Assembly: GCF_014650335.1 (NCBI RefSeq)
Contig: NZ_BMUT01000010.1
Span: forward strand, 62,001 to 126,000
DNA length: 64,000 nt
Reading direction: 5' to 3'
Origin: Streptomyces hiroshimensis
GTDB lineage: Bacteria > Actinomycetota > Actinomycetes > Streptomycetales > Streptomycetaceae
Shown here: in pieces, positions 51,832 through 61,330 of the stretch
Position numbering within the stretch: the first letter of the stretch is position 1
Layout: each line of letters opens with the position of its first letter
The notes under the pieces: generated by a model
The model's input: only the letters and a program-made list of their open reading frames with translations
The model's database searches: none
Told to the model about the DNA's origin: nothing
Program-made: the position numbers and the translations under genes

Positions 51832-51992
51832 GGTCGTAACTCCCTGCGTAATGGTGCTGCGGATCATCTGAACCGATGGTTCCGCTGCGGGCGCCCCAGT
51901 CTACGTAAGGCCCAACGCGCGTCCAGTGGCAGGAGTTACAGCCCGGCCGCGAGGACGCGACCCCAATGATAGGCCGCGTTCACGACGGTACG

Positions 51993-52223
51993 TCAGCTAT
52001 CGAGCTTCATCAGCAGGCCGAGCGCGACGATGCACGCGAACCAGAGCAGACCGACGACCACGGTGATGCGGTCGAGGTTCCGCTCGGCGACGGAGGAACC
52101 GCCGACGGAGGACTGCATGCCGCCGCCGAACATATCGGACAGGCCGCCGCCCTTCCCCTTGTGCATGAGCACCAGCATCATCATCAGCACGCTGAAGATG
52201 ATGAGGGCGATCGAGAACCCCAT
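51993..52223 (-). CDS. secG: Preprotein translocase subunit SecG
   Basis: This 76-residue membrane protein has two spans (GFSIALIIFSVLMMMLVLMH and ITVVVGLLWFACIVALGLLM) joined by a Gly/Ser-rich loop, GKGGGLSDMFGGG, diagnostic for SecG. It assists the SecYEG channel. ATG at 52223 or the GTG two codons earlier may start it. It is downstream of tpiA beyond a terminator. Confidence 0.93.
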   Translation of the reverse strand: MGFSIALIIFSVLMMMLVLMHKGKGGGLSDMFGGGMQSSVGGSSVAERNLDRITVVVGLLWFACIVALGLLMKLDS

Positions 52224-52263
52224 GACCACGGCTGGACCAACTCTCTCGGACGTCGATGGTGAG

Positions 52264-52296
52264 GGCCGGGTCGGCGTGAAAACGCCGGTCCCGGCC
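52264..52296 (-). terminator. Terminator after tpiA
   Basis: GGCCGGG/CCCGGCC outer arms and CGGCGT/ACGCCG inner arms with a small internal mismatch and a short A-rich loop. It separates tpiA from secG. Confidence 0.72.
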
Positions 52297-52337
52297 CCGA
52301 CAGGGTACGACGAGGAGGAGTCCTCGTCATAGCGCTG

Positions 52338-53114
52338 CTACTGGTCGCGGAAGCGAACGATCTTGACGAAGTCGTCCACGTCCAGCGCGGCGCCGCCGAT
52401 CAGCGCGCCGTCGACGTCGGGCTGCGCCATGATCGCGGCGATGTTGCCGGACTTGACGGAGCCGCCGTACTGGATGCGGATCTTGTCGGCGACCTCACGG
52501 CCGTAGAGCTCGGCGAGGCGGCCGCGGATGGCACCGCAGACCTCCTGGGCGTCCTCCGGCGTGGCGACCTCGCCGGTGCCGATGGCCCATACGGGCTCGT
52601 AGGCGATGACGATGCTCTCGGCCTGCTCGGCCGGGACGTCCTTGAGGGCGCCGTCGACCTGCGCGAGGGTGTGCGCGACCTGGCCGCCGGCCTTGCGGAC
52701 GTCCAGGCCCTCGCCGACGCACAGGATCGGGGTGAGCCCGTGCCGGTAGGCGGCCTTGACCTTGGCGTTGCAGATCTCGTCGCTCTCGCCGTGGTACTGG
52801 CGGCGCTCGGAGTGCCCGATCGCCACGTAGGTGCACTTGAGCTTGGCGAGCATGGCGCCGGAGATCTCGCCGGTGTACGCGCCGGAGTCGAACGCCGAGA
52901 CGTCCTGGGCGCCGTACTTGATCTTGAGCTTGTCGCCGTCGACCAGCGTCTGCACCGAGCGGAGGTCGGTGAAGGGCGGCAGGACCGCGACCTCGGTGCC
53001 CTCGTAGTCCTTGTCGGCGAGCGCGAAGGCGAGCTTCTGGACGTGGGCGATGGCCTCAAGGTGGTTGAGGTTCATCTTCCAGTTGCCCGCCATCAGCGGG
53101 GTACGTGCACTCAC
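52338..53114 (-). CDS. tpiA: Triosephosphate isomerase
   Basis: This 258-residue TIM-barrel enzyme interconverts the triose phosphates. The catalytic Lys is in MAGNWKMNLNH, the His in AIGHSERRQYHGE and the Glu in IAYEPVWAIGTG. The phosphate loop is QYGGSVKSGN and LIGGAALD. It is six bases after pgk and surely cotranscribed. Confidence 0.97.
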   Translation of the reverse strand: MSARTPLMAGNWKMNLNHLEAIAHVQKLAFALADKDYEGTEVAVLPPFTDLRSVQTLVDGDKLKIKYGAQDVSAFDSGAYTGEISGAMLAKLKCTYVAIGHSERRQYHGESDEICNAKVKAAYRHGLTPILCVGEGLDVRKAGGQVAHTLAQVDGALKDVPAEQAESIVIAYEPVWAIGTGEVATPEDAQEVCGAIRGRLAELYGREVADKIRIQYGGSVKSGNIAAIMAQPDVDGALIGGAALDVDDFVKIVRFRDQ

Positions 53115-53120
53115 GGTGGT

Positions 53121-54332
53121 TCAGTCCTCCAGTGCGGCGAGGCCGGGGAGCGTCTTGCCCTCGAGGTATTCGAGGCTGGCGCCGCCGCCGGTCGAGATGT
53201 GGCCGAAAGCATTCTCGTCGAAGCCCAGGATGCGCACGGCCGCGGCCGAGTCGCCGCCGCCCACGACGGTGAAGCCGTCGCAGTCCAGCAGGGCCTGGGC
53301 AACGGCCTTGGTGCCGTTGGCGTAGTCGGGGTGCTCGAAGACGCCCATCGGGCCGTTCCAGAAGACGGTGCCGGCGTCGGCGAGCTTCGAGGCGTAGAGC
53401 TCACGCGTCTTCGGGCCGATGTCCAGGCCCTCCTTGTCCGCCGGGATGGCGTCCGAGGCGACGAGCTCGGGGTTGGCCGCAGCCTTGGTCTTCAGGTCCG
53501 GGAAGTCGGCCGAGACCAGGACGTCGACGGGGAGGACGAACTCCACGCCGCGCTTCTCGGCGCGGGCCAGGTACTCCAGGCAGACCGGGATCTGGTCCTC
53601 CTGCAGCAGCGAGATGCCGACCTCGTGGCCCTTGGCCTTGAGGAAGGTGTACGACATGCCGCCGCCGATGAGGATGCGGTCGGCCTTCTCCAGCAGGTTG
53701 TCGATGACGCCCAGCTTGTCGGAGACCTTGGCGCCGCCGAGCACCACCACGTAGGGGCGCGCGACGTCCTCGGTGAGCTTCTTCAGGACGCCGACCTCGG
53801 TGGCGATCAGGTCGCCGGCAGCGTGCGGCAGGCGCGCCGGGAGGTCGAAGACCGAGGCGTGCTTGCGGTGCACGGCACCGAAGCCGTCGCCCACATAGAG
53901 GTCGGCCAGGGACGCGAGGGCGTCGGCGAAAGCGCCGCGCTCCGCGTCGTCCTTGCTGGTCTCGCCCGCGTTGAAGCGGAGGTTCTCCAGCAGCGTGACC
54001 TCGCCGTTCGCCAGTGCGGCGACGGTGGCCTTCGCGCTGTCGCCGACCGTGTCGGTGGCGAACGAGACCTGCTTGCCCAGGATCTCGCCGAGCCGCGCGG
54101 CGGCCGGGGCGAGGGAGAACTGGGGGTCCGGGGCGCCCTTGGGACGGCCCAGGTGGGAGGCGACGATCACCTTGGCGCCCGCGGCGGCGAGCTTGGCAAT
54201 CGTCGGGGCGACGGCGCGGATGCGGCCGTCGTCCGTGATGGTGGTGCCGGCGAGCGGCACGTTGAGGTCGGCGCGGACGAAGATCCGCTTGCCCTCGACA
54301 CCGTCCTGGATGAGTTCGTCGATCGTCTTCAT
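53121..54332 (-). CDS. pgk: Phosphoglycerate kinase
   Basis: This 403-residue enzyme transfers phosphate between 1,3-bisphosphoglycerate and ADP. Family motifs are FVRADLNVPL, VIVASHLGRPKG, KLGVIDNLLEKADRILIGGGM and VVGGGDSAAAVR. It is preceded by a terminator that ends gap transcription, so gap and pgk may be partly uncoupled. A dispersed palindrome (54382-54411) lies in the leader. Confidence 0.97.
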   Translation of the reverse strand: MKTIDELIQDGVEGKRIFVRADLNVPLAGTTITDDGRIRAVAPTIAKLAAAGAKVIVASHLGRPKGAPDPQFSLAPAAARLGEILGKQVSFATDTVGDSAKATVAALANGEVTLLENLRFNAGETSKDDAERGAFADALASLADLYVGDGFGAVHRKHASVFDLPARLPHAAGDLIATEVGVLKKLTEDVARPYVVVLGGAKVSDKLGVIDNLLEKADRILIGGGMSYTFLKAKGHEVGISLLQEDQIPVCLEYLARAEKRGVEFVLPVDVLVSADFPDLKTKAAANPELVASDAIPADKEGLDIGPKTRELYASKLADAGTVFWNGPMGVFEHPDYANGTKAVAQALLDCDGFTVVGGGDSAAAVRILGFDENAFGHISTGGGASLEYLEGKTLPGLAALED

Positions 54333-54381
54333 GCGGTGACTCCGGTACGTCCGTAGGTGGGAGATCCCCGTCCAGCCGGAT

Positions 54382-54411
54382 GGGGGCCCCTCCCAGCGGT
54401 AGCTGGGGGAC
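54382..54411. repeat. Dispersed palindromic repeat upstream of pgk
   Basis: GGGGGCCCCTCCCA and TGGGGGAC flank a CCCAGC/GCTGGG stem. The layout matches the copy inside ctaB. In this place it could form part of the pgk leader RNA. Confidence 0.6.
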
Positions 54412-54419
54412 AGTCATGA

Positions 54420-54463
54420 GACGGGGCCCGTACGACGCTTCATCGCGTCGTACGAGCCCCGTC
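54420..54463 (-). terminator. Terminator between gap and pgk
   Basis: GACGGGGC, then CGTACGACGC, pair with GCGTCGTACG and GCCCCGTC with one mismatch around a four- to six-base loop. It is 47 bases after the gap stop on the minus strand. Confidence 0.82.
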
Positions 54464-54509
54464 CCCTACATCCCGATGCCTGTGATCGTACGACCAGCGG
54501 GCAGAGAGA

Positions 54510-55514
<1,005 letters not shown>

Positions 55515-55611
55515 GAACCGATCTCCTCGTTGGTGTGCCGGGCTGTCCGCCGGCGGGCTGTATTGGGATGTCCCCGACCAACACCGACCCTACCTCTAAG
55601 AAGGTGGGGAC

Positions 55612-55627
55612 GTGACATTGGCGTCAC
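55612..55627. promoter_or_regulatory. Inverted repeat upstream of gap
   Basis: GTGAC and GTCAC are perfect arms around ATTGGC, about 98 bp before the gap start. On the minus strand it overlaps a possible -35, 18 bases above TAGGGT, which could be a -10. A glycolytic regulator might bind here. Confidence 0.35.
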
Positions 55628-55645
55628 TGGGCCCTCAGAGCGGCT

Positions 55646-58099
55646 TCACCCCTTGACAGAGCGCAGGGCTGCACTAATGAGCGCGGACCGTTCGGCGGGG
55701 TCCGGGACGTGCTGGAGACCGAAGCCCAGGAGCACCGTGGCGGCGGTGGAGACGGCCGCCGCCCGGTGCGCGCCGGCCTGCGCCGCGCAAGTGCCGTCAC
55801 GGAGCGTGACGCCGGGTGCGGTGCAGCGGCCGCCCGTTGCGCCGTTCGGGTTCCCCGCCGCCGGACCGGCCGCCGGACCGGCCGCCGCATAGTCGCCCGC
55901 GGCTGCGCTGCGGAACTGCGGGAAGCCGGCGGGCGGCAGTTCGTCGGAGACGGCGGTGTACGAGCCCGCGGCGTCCAGCTTGTCGCCGGGGGCGTCGCCG
56001 AGGCGGACGCTGACGCCGGCCAGCGCGCCGGTGCCGGTGAAGCGTGCCGGGGCGGTGTGCGACTGGCGGCTGCCCGCGCCCAGGTAGTACTGGCTGAAAT
56101 CGTTCGTCTCGCCGGGGCCGACGACGCCGTAGCCGCCTGCCTGCCTGCCCGCGGCGACGAGCTTGCCGCCCTCGTTGACGAAGTCCCGCACGGCCAGCAG
56201 CGTGGCCCCGCCGGGCCGGTTGGCGCCGGAGTACCAGACGACGCTCTTGAAGTGGCCGAGCACGCCGAGGGCGTGCGGCGCGCCCTGGGTGGCCACGTCC
56301 CAGACGGCGGCGTCACGGGCGGAGGCGGCCAGGGCCTCGGTGTACGCGGCGGTGTGCCGGGCGGCGGCGGTCCCGCCCTCGTCGGCGATCACCAGGGTGT
56401 CGGCCTCGGGGCGGTGCGCCACGGTGTAGGTGAAGGGTTCGCTGGCGGTGTCCCTGCCGTCGTGGGTGCGGCCGGTGTACCAGACCCGGACGGAGGAGCC
56501 GGGCTCGGCGCCCTCGACGTAGGCGCGGTACTCGGCGAAGCGGATGCTGTCCTTGCCGCCGTAGCGGTCGCCGCCCTTCCAGGCCTCCAGCGGGGCGGTG
56601 TGCGTACGCCCGCCGTCGATGCGGTAGTTCAGGCGCAGCTCGCGCAGGCTCTTGCGGGCGGTGACGGAGACCTCCTGCTCGTCGCCGAGCGCGTAGGAGG
56701 TGGTGAAGGCGTCCGGGGTGAAGTCGGGGGCGGTGAGGCCCACGGCCGAGCGGGGCCGGTCGGCGCCCTCGCGGTTGACGGCGGTCTCGGCGACGGACAG
56801 CGCGAAGGGGATGTTCTTCTCGAACTCCTGCCGGATCAGCTTCTCGTCGTCGGGGAAGCTGAAGGACGACGGGCAGTCGTCCGGGTTCCAGCGGTCCTTC
56901 GGGTCGGCCTCGGACGCCGTCCGGCAGGTCGACATCTCAGGGGTGAACATCATCGTTCCGTTGACGTTCGCCGCGTGCCCGTCGGCCTCGCCGTTGGTCG
57001 TGTAGAGCTCGGAGGAGACCTGCGGGTGGTAGCCGGGGATGGCGGAGTTCTCCGGCGTGCCGGCCAGCGCCTTGTAGAGGACGTCGTCCGGGGTGGGGGT
57101 GGCCACCTGCCAGCCGACGCCGTAGAGCAGCAGTTCGGCGGCCGAGTGGTAGTTGACGGCGTAGCTGAAGCGGTGCGCCTTCTCGAAGGCGTCGAGCGCC
57201 TTCGTCTCCGGCTCGGAGCCGGGGGCCGGGCCGCGGTAGGTCTCGGAGCCCGGGCGGGGTGAGGAACCCTCGTTGTCGTAGCCCCACTTGAAGGGGAAGT
57301 TGCGGTTGAGGTCGACGCCGTCGCCCGGGGTGATCTTCCCGTCGCCGTTGTTGTCGCGCAGGTTCTTGCGCCACAGGCGGGTGTCCGGGCTCTGGAAGGT
57401 GTAGTCGTAGCCGTCGGGGTTGGCGGACAGGACGAACCACAGTTCGGCGCGGTCCACGACGTCGGTGACGCGGGCGTCCTTGCCGTAGGAGTCGAGGTAG
57501 TGGTGGAGCAGCCGCCGGGTCATCTCCGGCGTGATCCACTCCCGGGCGTGCTGGTTGGACATGTACAGCACGGCGGGCTTGCGGCCGTCGGGTGCGGTGC
57601 GGGCGTCCTTGCTGAGCTTCAGGGCGAGGATGTCCTGGCCGCGGACGGTCTTGCCGATGCTCACGACCTTGGTCAGGCCGGGGTGGGCCTTCGCCGTGTC
57701 CAGGAGCTCCTGCCGGAGGCCGTTCTTGCCGCTGTACGGGCGGAAGACGCCGTCGCCCGCGGCCTTGAGGCGCTCCTTGGTGCGCTGCGGGATCCGCTTC
57801 TCGGTGAGGCCGACTCCCCGGCCGCGCAGCTCGCGGGCCTGCTCGCCGGTCAGGTAGAGCTCGACCGAGGCGGCCTTGGCCCCGGACGGCCGCTCGGCCA
57901 GCTCGTGGCCGTCGACGCCGGCTGCGAGGAGCAGCGGCACCTGGGCGGCGGTGATCTCGGCGGTCCAGACGGCCGGTGCGCCGCCGTCGTCCCGCGCCGC
58001 CGTCGCGGCGCCGGGTTGTGCGTGGGCGAAGGGTGCCGCGGCCAGTCCGCCGAAGAGCAGCGAAGCCGCCGCGAGGACCGATCTCGTCCTGCGTCTCAT
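55646..58099 (-). CDS. Secreted M14-family zinc carboxypeptidase
   Basis: This 817-residue exported protein has a basic start and hydrophobic segment ending near AHA at residue 27. Zinc ligands are H184 and E187 in NQHAREWITPEM and the later His in YAVNYHSAAELLLYG. NPDGYDYTF, DLNRNFPFKWG and the EF-hand-like DNNGDGKITPGDGVDLN are also seen. A C-terminal beta-rich region from about residue 460 probably binds wall or substrate, and it ends in a Gly/Ala/Pro repeat and a short hydrophobic part. It likely frees C-terminal amino acids outside the cell. Confidence 0.9.
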   Translation of the reverse strand: MRRRTRSVLAAASLLFGGLAAAPFAHAQPGAATAARDDGGAPAVWTAEITAAQVPLLLAAGVDGHELAERPSGAKAASVELYLTGEQARELRGRGVGLTEKRIPQRTKERLKAAGDGVFRPYSGKNGLRQELLDTAKAHPGLTKVVSIGKTVRGQDILALKLSKDARTAPDGRKPAVLYMSNQHAREWITPEMTRRLLHHYLDSYGKDARVTDVVDRAELWFVLSANPDGYDYTFQSPDTRLWRKNLRDNNGDGKITPGDGVDLNRNFPFKWGYDNEGSSPRPGSETYRGPAPGSEPETKALDAFEKAHRFSYAVNYHSAAELLLYGVGWQVATPTPDDVLYKALAGTPENSAIPGYHPQVSSELYTTNGEADGHAANVNGTMMFTPEMSTCRTASEADPKDRWNPDDCPSSFSFPDDEKLIRQEFEKNIPFALSVAETAVNREGADRPRSAVGLTAPDFTPDAFTTSYALGDEQEVSVTARKSLRELRLNYRIDGGRTHTAPLEAWKGGDRYGGKDSIRFAEYRAYVEGAEPGSSVRVWYTGRTHDGRDTASEPFTYTVAHRPEADTLVIADEGGTAAARHTAAYTEALAASARDAAVWDVATQGAPHALGVLGHFKSVVWYSGANRPGGATLLAVRDFVNEGGKLVAAGRQAGGYGVVGPGETNDFSQYYLGAGSRQSHTAPARFTGTGALAGVSVRLGDAPGDKLDAAGSYTAVSDELPPAGFPQFRSAAAGDYAAAGPAAGPAAGNPNGATGGRCTAPGVTLRDGTCAAQAGAHRAAAVSTAATVLLGFGLQHVPDPAERSALISAALRSVKG

Positions 58100-58124
58100 G
58101 AGCCCCCCTTGCTGTTGTCTGCCA

Positions 58125-58140
58125 CGTCCGTACACGGACG
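58125..58140. promoter_or_regulatory. 16-bp palindrome at the M14 peptidase promoter
   Basis: CGTCCGT and ACGGACG are perfect arms around AC. It is just downstream of the predicted -10 and 26 bp before the start, so a bound repressor could block transcription. Confidence 0.5.
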
Positions 58141-58142
58141 CC

Positions 58143-58171
58143 AGACTGGAGACCCTGCATGATCATGTCAA
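58143..58171 (-). promoter_or_regulatory. Predicted promoter of the M14 peptidase gene
   Basis: On the minus strand TTGACA (58166-58171) is 17 bases from CAGTCT (58143-58148). The -35 is perfect, while the -10 is only partly like TAnnnT. Confidence 0.45.
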
Positions 58172-58285
58172 CGATGCAGAAAGAGCCACTCCGGCGCCCT
58201 GCACGGCGCGGGGTGACTCGATGTGCCGGGGTGCGGGACGGCGCCGGCGGGCGGGGCCGTGCCGGGCGTCGGCGCGTGCGGGGCG

Positions 58286-59293
58286 TCAGCCCGCCATGCC
58301 CTCCGCCATCTCCTCCGAGAGGTCCGAAAGGTCGGAGAGGTTGGACTCCGTACCCGGGATGCCGAGGTCCTGGGCGCGCTTGTCGGCCATGGCGAGCAGG
58401 CGCCGGATCCGGCCGGCGACGGCGTCCTTGGTCAGCGGCGGGTCGGCCAGGGCGCCGAGCTCCTCCAGGGAGGCCTGCTTGTGCTCCATGCGCAGCCGGC
58501 CGGCGGCGGCGAGGTGCTCGGGCACCTCCTCGCCGAGGATCTCCAGGGCACGCTGCACGCGGGCGCCCGCGGCGACGGCGGCCCGGGCCGAGCGGCGCAG
58601 GTTGGCATCGTCGAAATTGGCGAGGCGGTTGGCCGTGGCCCGCACCTCGCGGCGCATCCGGCGCTCCTCCCAGGCCAGCACCGATTCGTGCGCACCCAGG
58701 CGGGTCAGCAGGGCACCGATCGCATCGCCGTCGCGCACGACCACGCGGTCGACGCCGCGCACCTCGCGCGCCTTGGCCGCGATCTGCAGCCGGCGGGCGG
58801 CGCCGACCAGCGCGAGCGCGGCCTCGGGCCCGGGGCAGGTCACCTCCAGGGAGGAGGAGCGGCCGGGCTCGGTGAGCGAGCCATGGGCGAGGAAGGCACC
58901 CCGCCAGGCGGCCTCCGCATCGCAGGTGGCACCGGAGACGACCTGCGGGGGCAGCCCGCGGATCGGCCGGCCGCGGCCGTCGACCAGGCCGGTCTGGCGC
59001 GCCAGCTGGTCACCGCCCGCCACCACCCGCACCACGTAGCGGCTGCCGCGGCGCAGCCCGCCGGGGGCCATCACCACCAGGTCGGAGGCGTGCCCGAAGA
59101 TCTCCAGGATGTCCTTGCGCAGCCGCCGGGCGGCGATCCCGGTATCCAGCTCCGCCTCGATCACGATGCGCCCGCTGACCAGGTGCAGACCGCCCGCGAA
59201 CCGCAGGATCGCCGAGACCTCCGCTTTCCGGCAGCAGGTGCGGGTGACGGGGAGCCGGGAGATTTCATCCTTCACCGCTGCCGTCATCGCCAT
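58286..59293 (-). CDS. whiA: Sporulation/cell-division transcription regulator WhiA
   Basis: This 335-residue WhiA has an N-terminal homing-endonuclease-like fold (MTAAVKDEISRLPVTRTCCRKAE) and a C-terminal helix-turn-helix (LEELGALADPPLTKDAVAGRIRRLLAMA). With WhiB it switches on cell-division and sporulation genes in Streptomyces. It overlaps the yvcK-like gene by ten bases, in the conserved rapZ-yvcK-whiA order. The tail SDLSDLSEEMAEGMAG is low complexity. Confidence 0.96.
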   Translation of the reverse strand: MAMTAAVKDEISRLPVTRTCCRKAEVSAILRFAGGLHLVSGRIVIEAELDTGIAARRLRKDILEIFGHASDLVVMAPGGLRRGSRYVVRVVAGGDQLARQTGLVDGRGRPIRGLPPQVVSGATCDAEAAWRGAFLAHGSLTEPGRSSSLEVTCPGPEAALALVGAARRLQIAAKAREVRGVDRVVVRDGDAIGALLTRLGAHESVLAWEERRMRREVRATANRLANFDDANLRRSARAAVAAGARVQRALEILGEEVPEHLAAAGRLRMEHKQASLEELGALADPPLTKDAVAGRIRRLLAMADKRAQDLGIPGTESNLSDLSDLSEEMAEGMAG

Positions 59294-60336
59294 GGGCCGA
59301 TCCTTCCATGCATCCGAAAAATACGGTCGTACGCGGCGGCCAACAGCTCCGGGTCATGGGTCGGGGAGCCGTCGGGCGCGGCGACCGGCGCCAGCTCGAC
59401 CGCGGCCCCGAGCCGCTTCGCGGCATCGGTGAGGCTCTCGCGGTCGGGCACGGCGGCCTCGTCGGCCAGCACCACGTCCAGGGCGAGTTTAGGGGCGTGT
59501 CGGGCCAAAACCTCCAAATGACGCTGCGGGGAGAAGCCATCGGTTTCACCCGGTTGTGGTGCGAGATTCAACGACAGCACCCGGCGGGCCTTGGTCTCCT
59601 GCAGTGCTTCCAGCAGCTCGGGGACGAGCAGGTGCGGGATGACGGAGGAGAACCAGGAGCCCGGGCCGAGCACCACCCAGTCCGCATCCAGGACGGCGGC
59701 GACGGCCTCGGGCACGGCGGGCGGATCCTCCGGCACGACGTGCACGGACTGCACCTCGCCCGGGGTCAGCGCCACCGTGGCCTGGCCGCGGACGGTGCTG
59801 AGGGCGTCGGGCTCGGCGGGGTCGTGCCCGCGGACGAGGGCCTGCAGCTCCAGCGGCACGGCGGACATGGGCAGCACCCGGCCGTGCGCGCCCAGCAGCT
59901 TGCCCACCAGGTCGAGGGCCTGGACGGGATCGCCGAGCTGCTCCCAGAGGGCGACGATCAGCAGATTGCCGACGGCGTGGTCGTGCAGATCGCCCTCGCT
60001 GGTGAAGCGGTGCTTGATCACCCGGGCCCAGGTCTGGCCCCAGTCGTCGTCGCCGCACAGGGCCGCGAGGGCCTTGCGCAGGTCGCCGGGGGGCAGCACG
60101 CCCAGCTCGTCGCGGAGGCGGCCGCTGGAGCCGCCGTCGTCGGCGACGGTCACGACGGCGGTGAGGTCGCCGGTGATCCGGCGCAGGGCGGTGAGCGAGG
60201 CGGACAGGCCGTGGCCGCCGCCGAGGGCGACGACCTTGGGCTGGGCGCCGCGCCTGGCACGGCCCTCGGGCCCCCGGGTGGCCCGGCCGGGGACGAGGCG
60301 GCGCACCCGGCGGAGCCGGGACGTGCGGCCGGTCAC
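59284..60336 (-). CDS. yvcK: YvcK/CofD-like protein (gluconeogenesis factor family)
   Basis: This 350-residue protein belongs to the YvcK/CuvA group that binds UDP-GlcNAc and affects cell shape and carbon use. Motifs are VALGGGHGLSASLTALR, VTVADDGGSSGRLRDELGVLPPGDLRKAL and HAVGNLLIVALWEQLG. A basic leader, SRLRRVRRLVPGRATRGP, precedes the core. It overlaps rapZ by four and whiA by ten bases. Confidence 0.92.
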   Translation of the reverse strand: MTGRTSRLRRVRRLVPGRATRGPEGRARRGAQPKVVALGGGHGLSASLTALRRITGDLTAVVTVADDGGSSGRLRDELGVLPPGDLRKALAALCGDDDWGQTWARVIKHRFTSEGDLHDHAVGNLLIVALWEQLGDPVQALDLVGKLLGAHGRVLPMSAVPLELQALVRGHDPAEPDALSTVRGQATVALTPGEVQSVHVVPEDPPAVPEAVAAVLDADWVVLGPGSWFSSVIPHLLVPELLEALQETKARRVLSLNLAPQPGETDGFSPQRHLEVLARHAPKLALDVVLADEAAVPDRESLTDAAKRLGAAVELAPVAAPDGSPTHDPELLAAAYDRIFRMHGRIGPWR

Positions 60337-61265
60337 TCCCGCCCCATGTCCCGGTGGACGACGACGGTCTCCACACCCTCGGAGGCCAGGCGGTGGGCGA
60401 GCTTCTCGGACATGGCGACGGAGCGGTGCTTGCCGCCGGTGCAGCCGACCGCGATGGTCACGTAGCGCTTGCCCTCGCGGCGGTAGCCCGCGGCGATGAG
60501 CTGCAGGAGCTCGGTGTAGCGGTCGAGGAACTCCTTGGCGCCGGGCTGGTTGAAGACATAGCCCGAGACCTCCTCGTTGAGGCCCGTGAAGGGGCGCAGC
60601 TCCGGCACCCAGTGGGGGTTGGGCAGGAAGCGGCAGTCCACCACGAGGTCGGCGTCGACGGGCAGGCCGTACTTGTAGCCGAAGGACATGACGGTGGCCC
60701 GCAGCTCCGGCTCCTCCTCGCCGGCGAACTGGGCGTCCATCTTGGCGCGCAGCTCGTGGACGTTGAGGCTGGAGGTGTCGATCACCAGATCGGCGTCACC
60801 GCGCAGCTCGCGCAGCAGGTCGCGCTCGGCGGCGATGCCGTCGACGATGCGCCCGGAGCCCTGGAGGGGGTGCGGGCGGCGCACGGACTCGAAGCGGCGC
60901 ACCAGGGCGTCGTCGGACGCCTCCAGGAAGATCACGCGCCGCTTGACCTTCTTGGCGGCCAGGTCGGCCAGGGACTCGCGGAGGTTGTCGAAGAAGCGCC
61001 GGCCGCGCACGTCCACGACCACGGCGATCCGGGCCACGTTGCCCTGGGAGCGGGCGCCGAGGTCCACCATGGTGGGGATCAGGGCGGGCGGCAGGTTGTC
61101 CACGACGAACCAGCCGAGGTCCTCCAGGCACTTGGCGGCGGTGCTGCGGCCCGCCCCAGACATGCCGGAGATGATCACCAGTTCGGGGATGGCCGCGCCC
61201 TCGCCGGTCGCATCCGCCGTCGTGCCCGTACTCACCTGTGCTCCGTCTCGATCGGTCCCGGTCAT
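60333..61265 (-). CDS. rapZ: RNase adapter/nucleotide-binding protein RapZ
   Basis: This 310-residue RapZ-family protein has the P-loop SGMSGAGRST (residues 33-42), the Walker-B-like VVVDVRGRRFFDNL, and a C-terminal domain with RFLPNPHWVPELRPFTGL and VTIAVGCTGGKHRSVAMSE. In E. coli RapZ guides RNase E to a small RNA; its actinobacterial role is less clear. It is upstream of yvcK and whiA. Confidence 0.94.
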   Translation of the reverse strand: MTGTDRDGAQVSTGTTADATGEGAAIPELVIISGMSGAGRSTAAKCLEDLGWFVVDNLPPALIPTMVDLGARSQGNVARIAVVVDVRGRRFFDNLRESLADLAAKKVKRRVIFLEASDDALVRRFESVRRPHPLQGSGRIVDGIAAERDLLRELRGDADLVIDTSSLNVHELRAKMDAQFAGEEEPELRATVMSFGYKYGLPVDADLVVDCRFLPNPHWVPELRPFTGLNEEVSGYVFNQPGAKEFLDRYTELLQLIAAGYRREGKRYVTIAVGCTGGKHRSVAMSEKLAHRLASEGVETVVVHRDMGRE

Positions 61266-61285
61266 ACTGCTACCCCCGTCTCACT

Positions 61286-61311
61286 GACGGCGCCGCGGGC
61301 GCGGCCCCGTC
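61286..61311 (-). terminator. Hairpin between uvrC and rapZ
   Basis: GACGG/CCGTC and GCCGCG/CGCGGC arms with one mismatch make a compact stem in the 65-bp gap. No T-run follows, so it may only partly stop transcription. Confidence 0.45.
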
Positions 61312-61330
61312 TTCCATACTGCGTGCCCCA

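Noticed and set aside
55646..57262. Long plus-strand frame opposite the M14 peptidase gene
   Set aside because: It shows no family motif and results from high GC at third positions of the true gene on the other strand.
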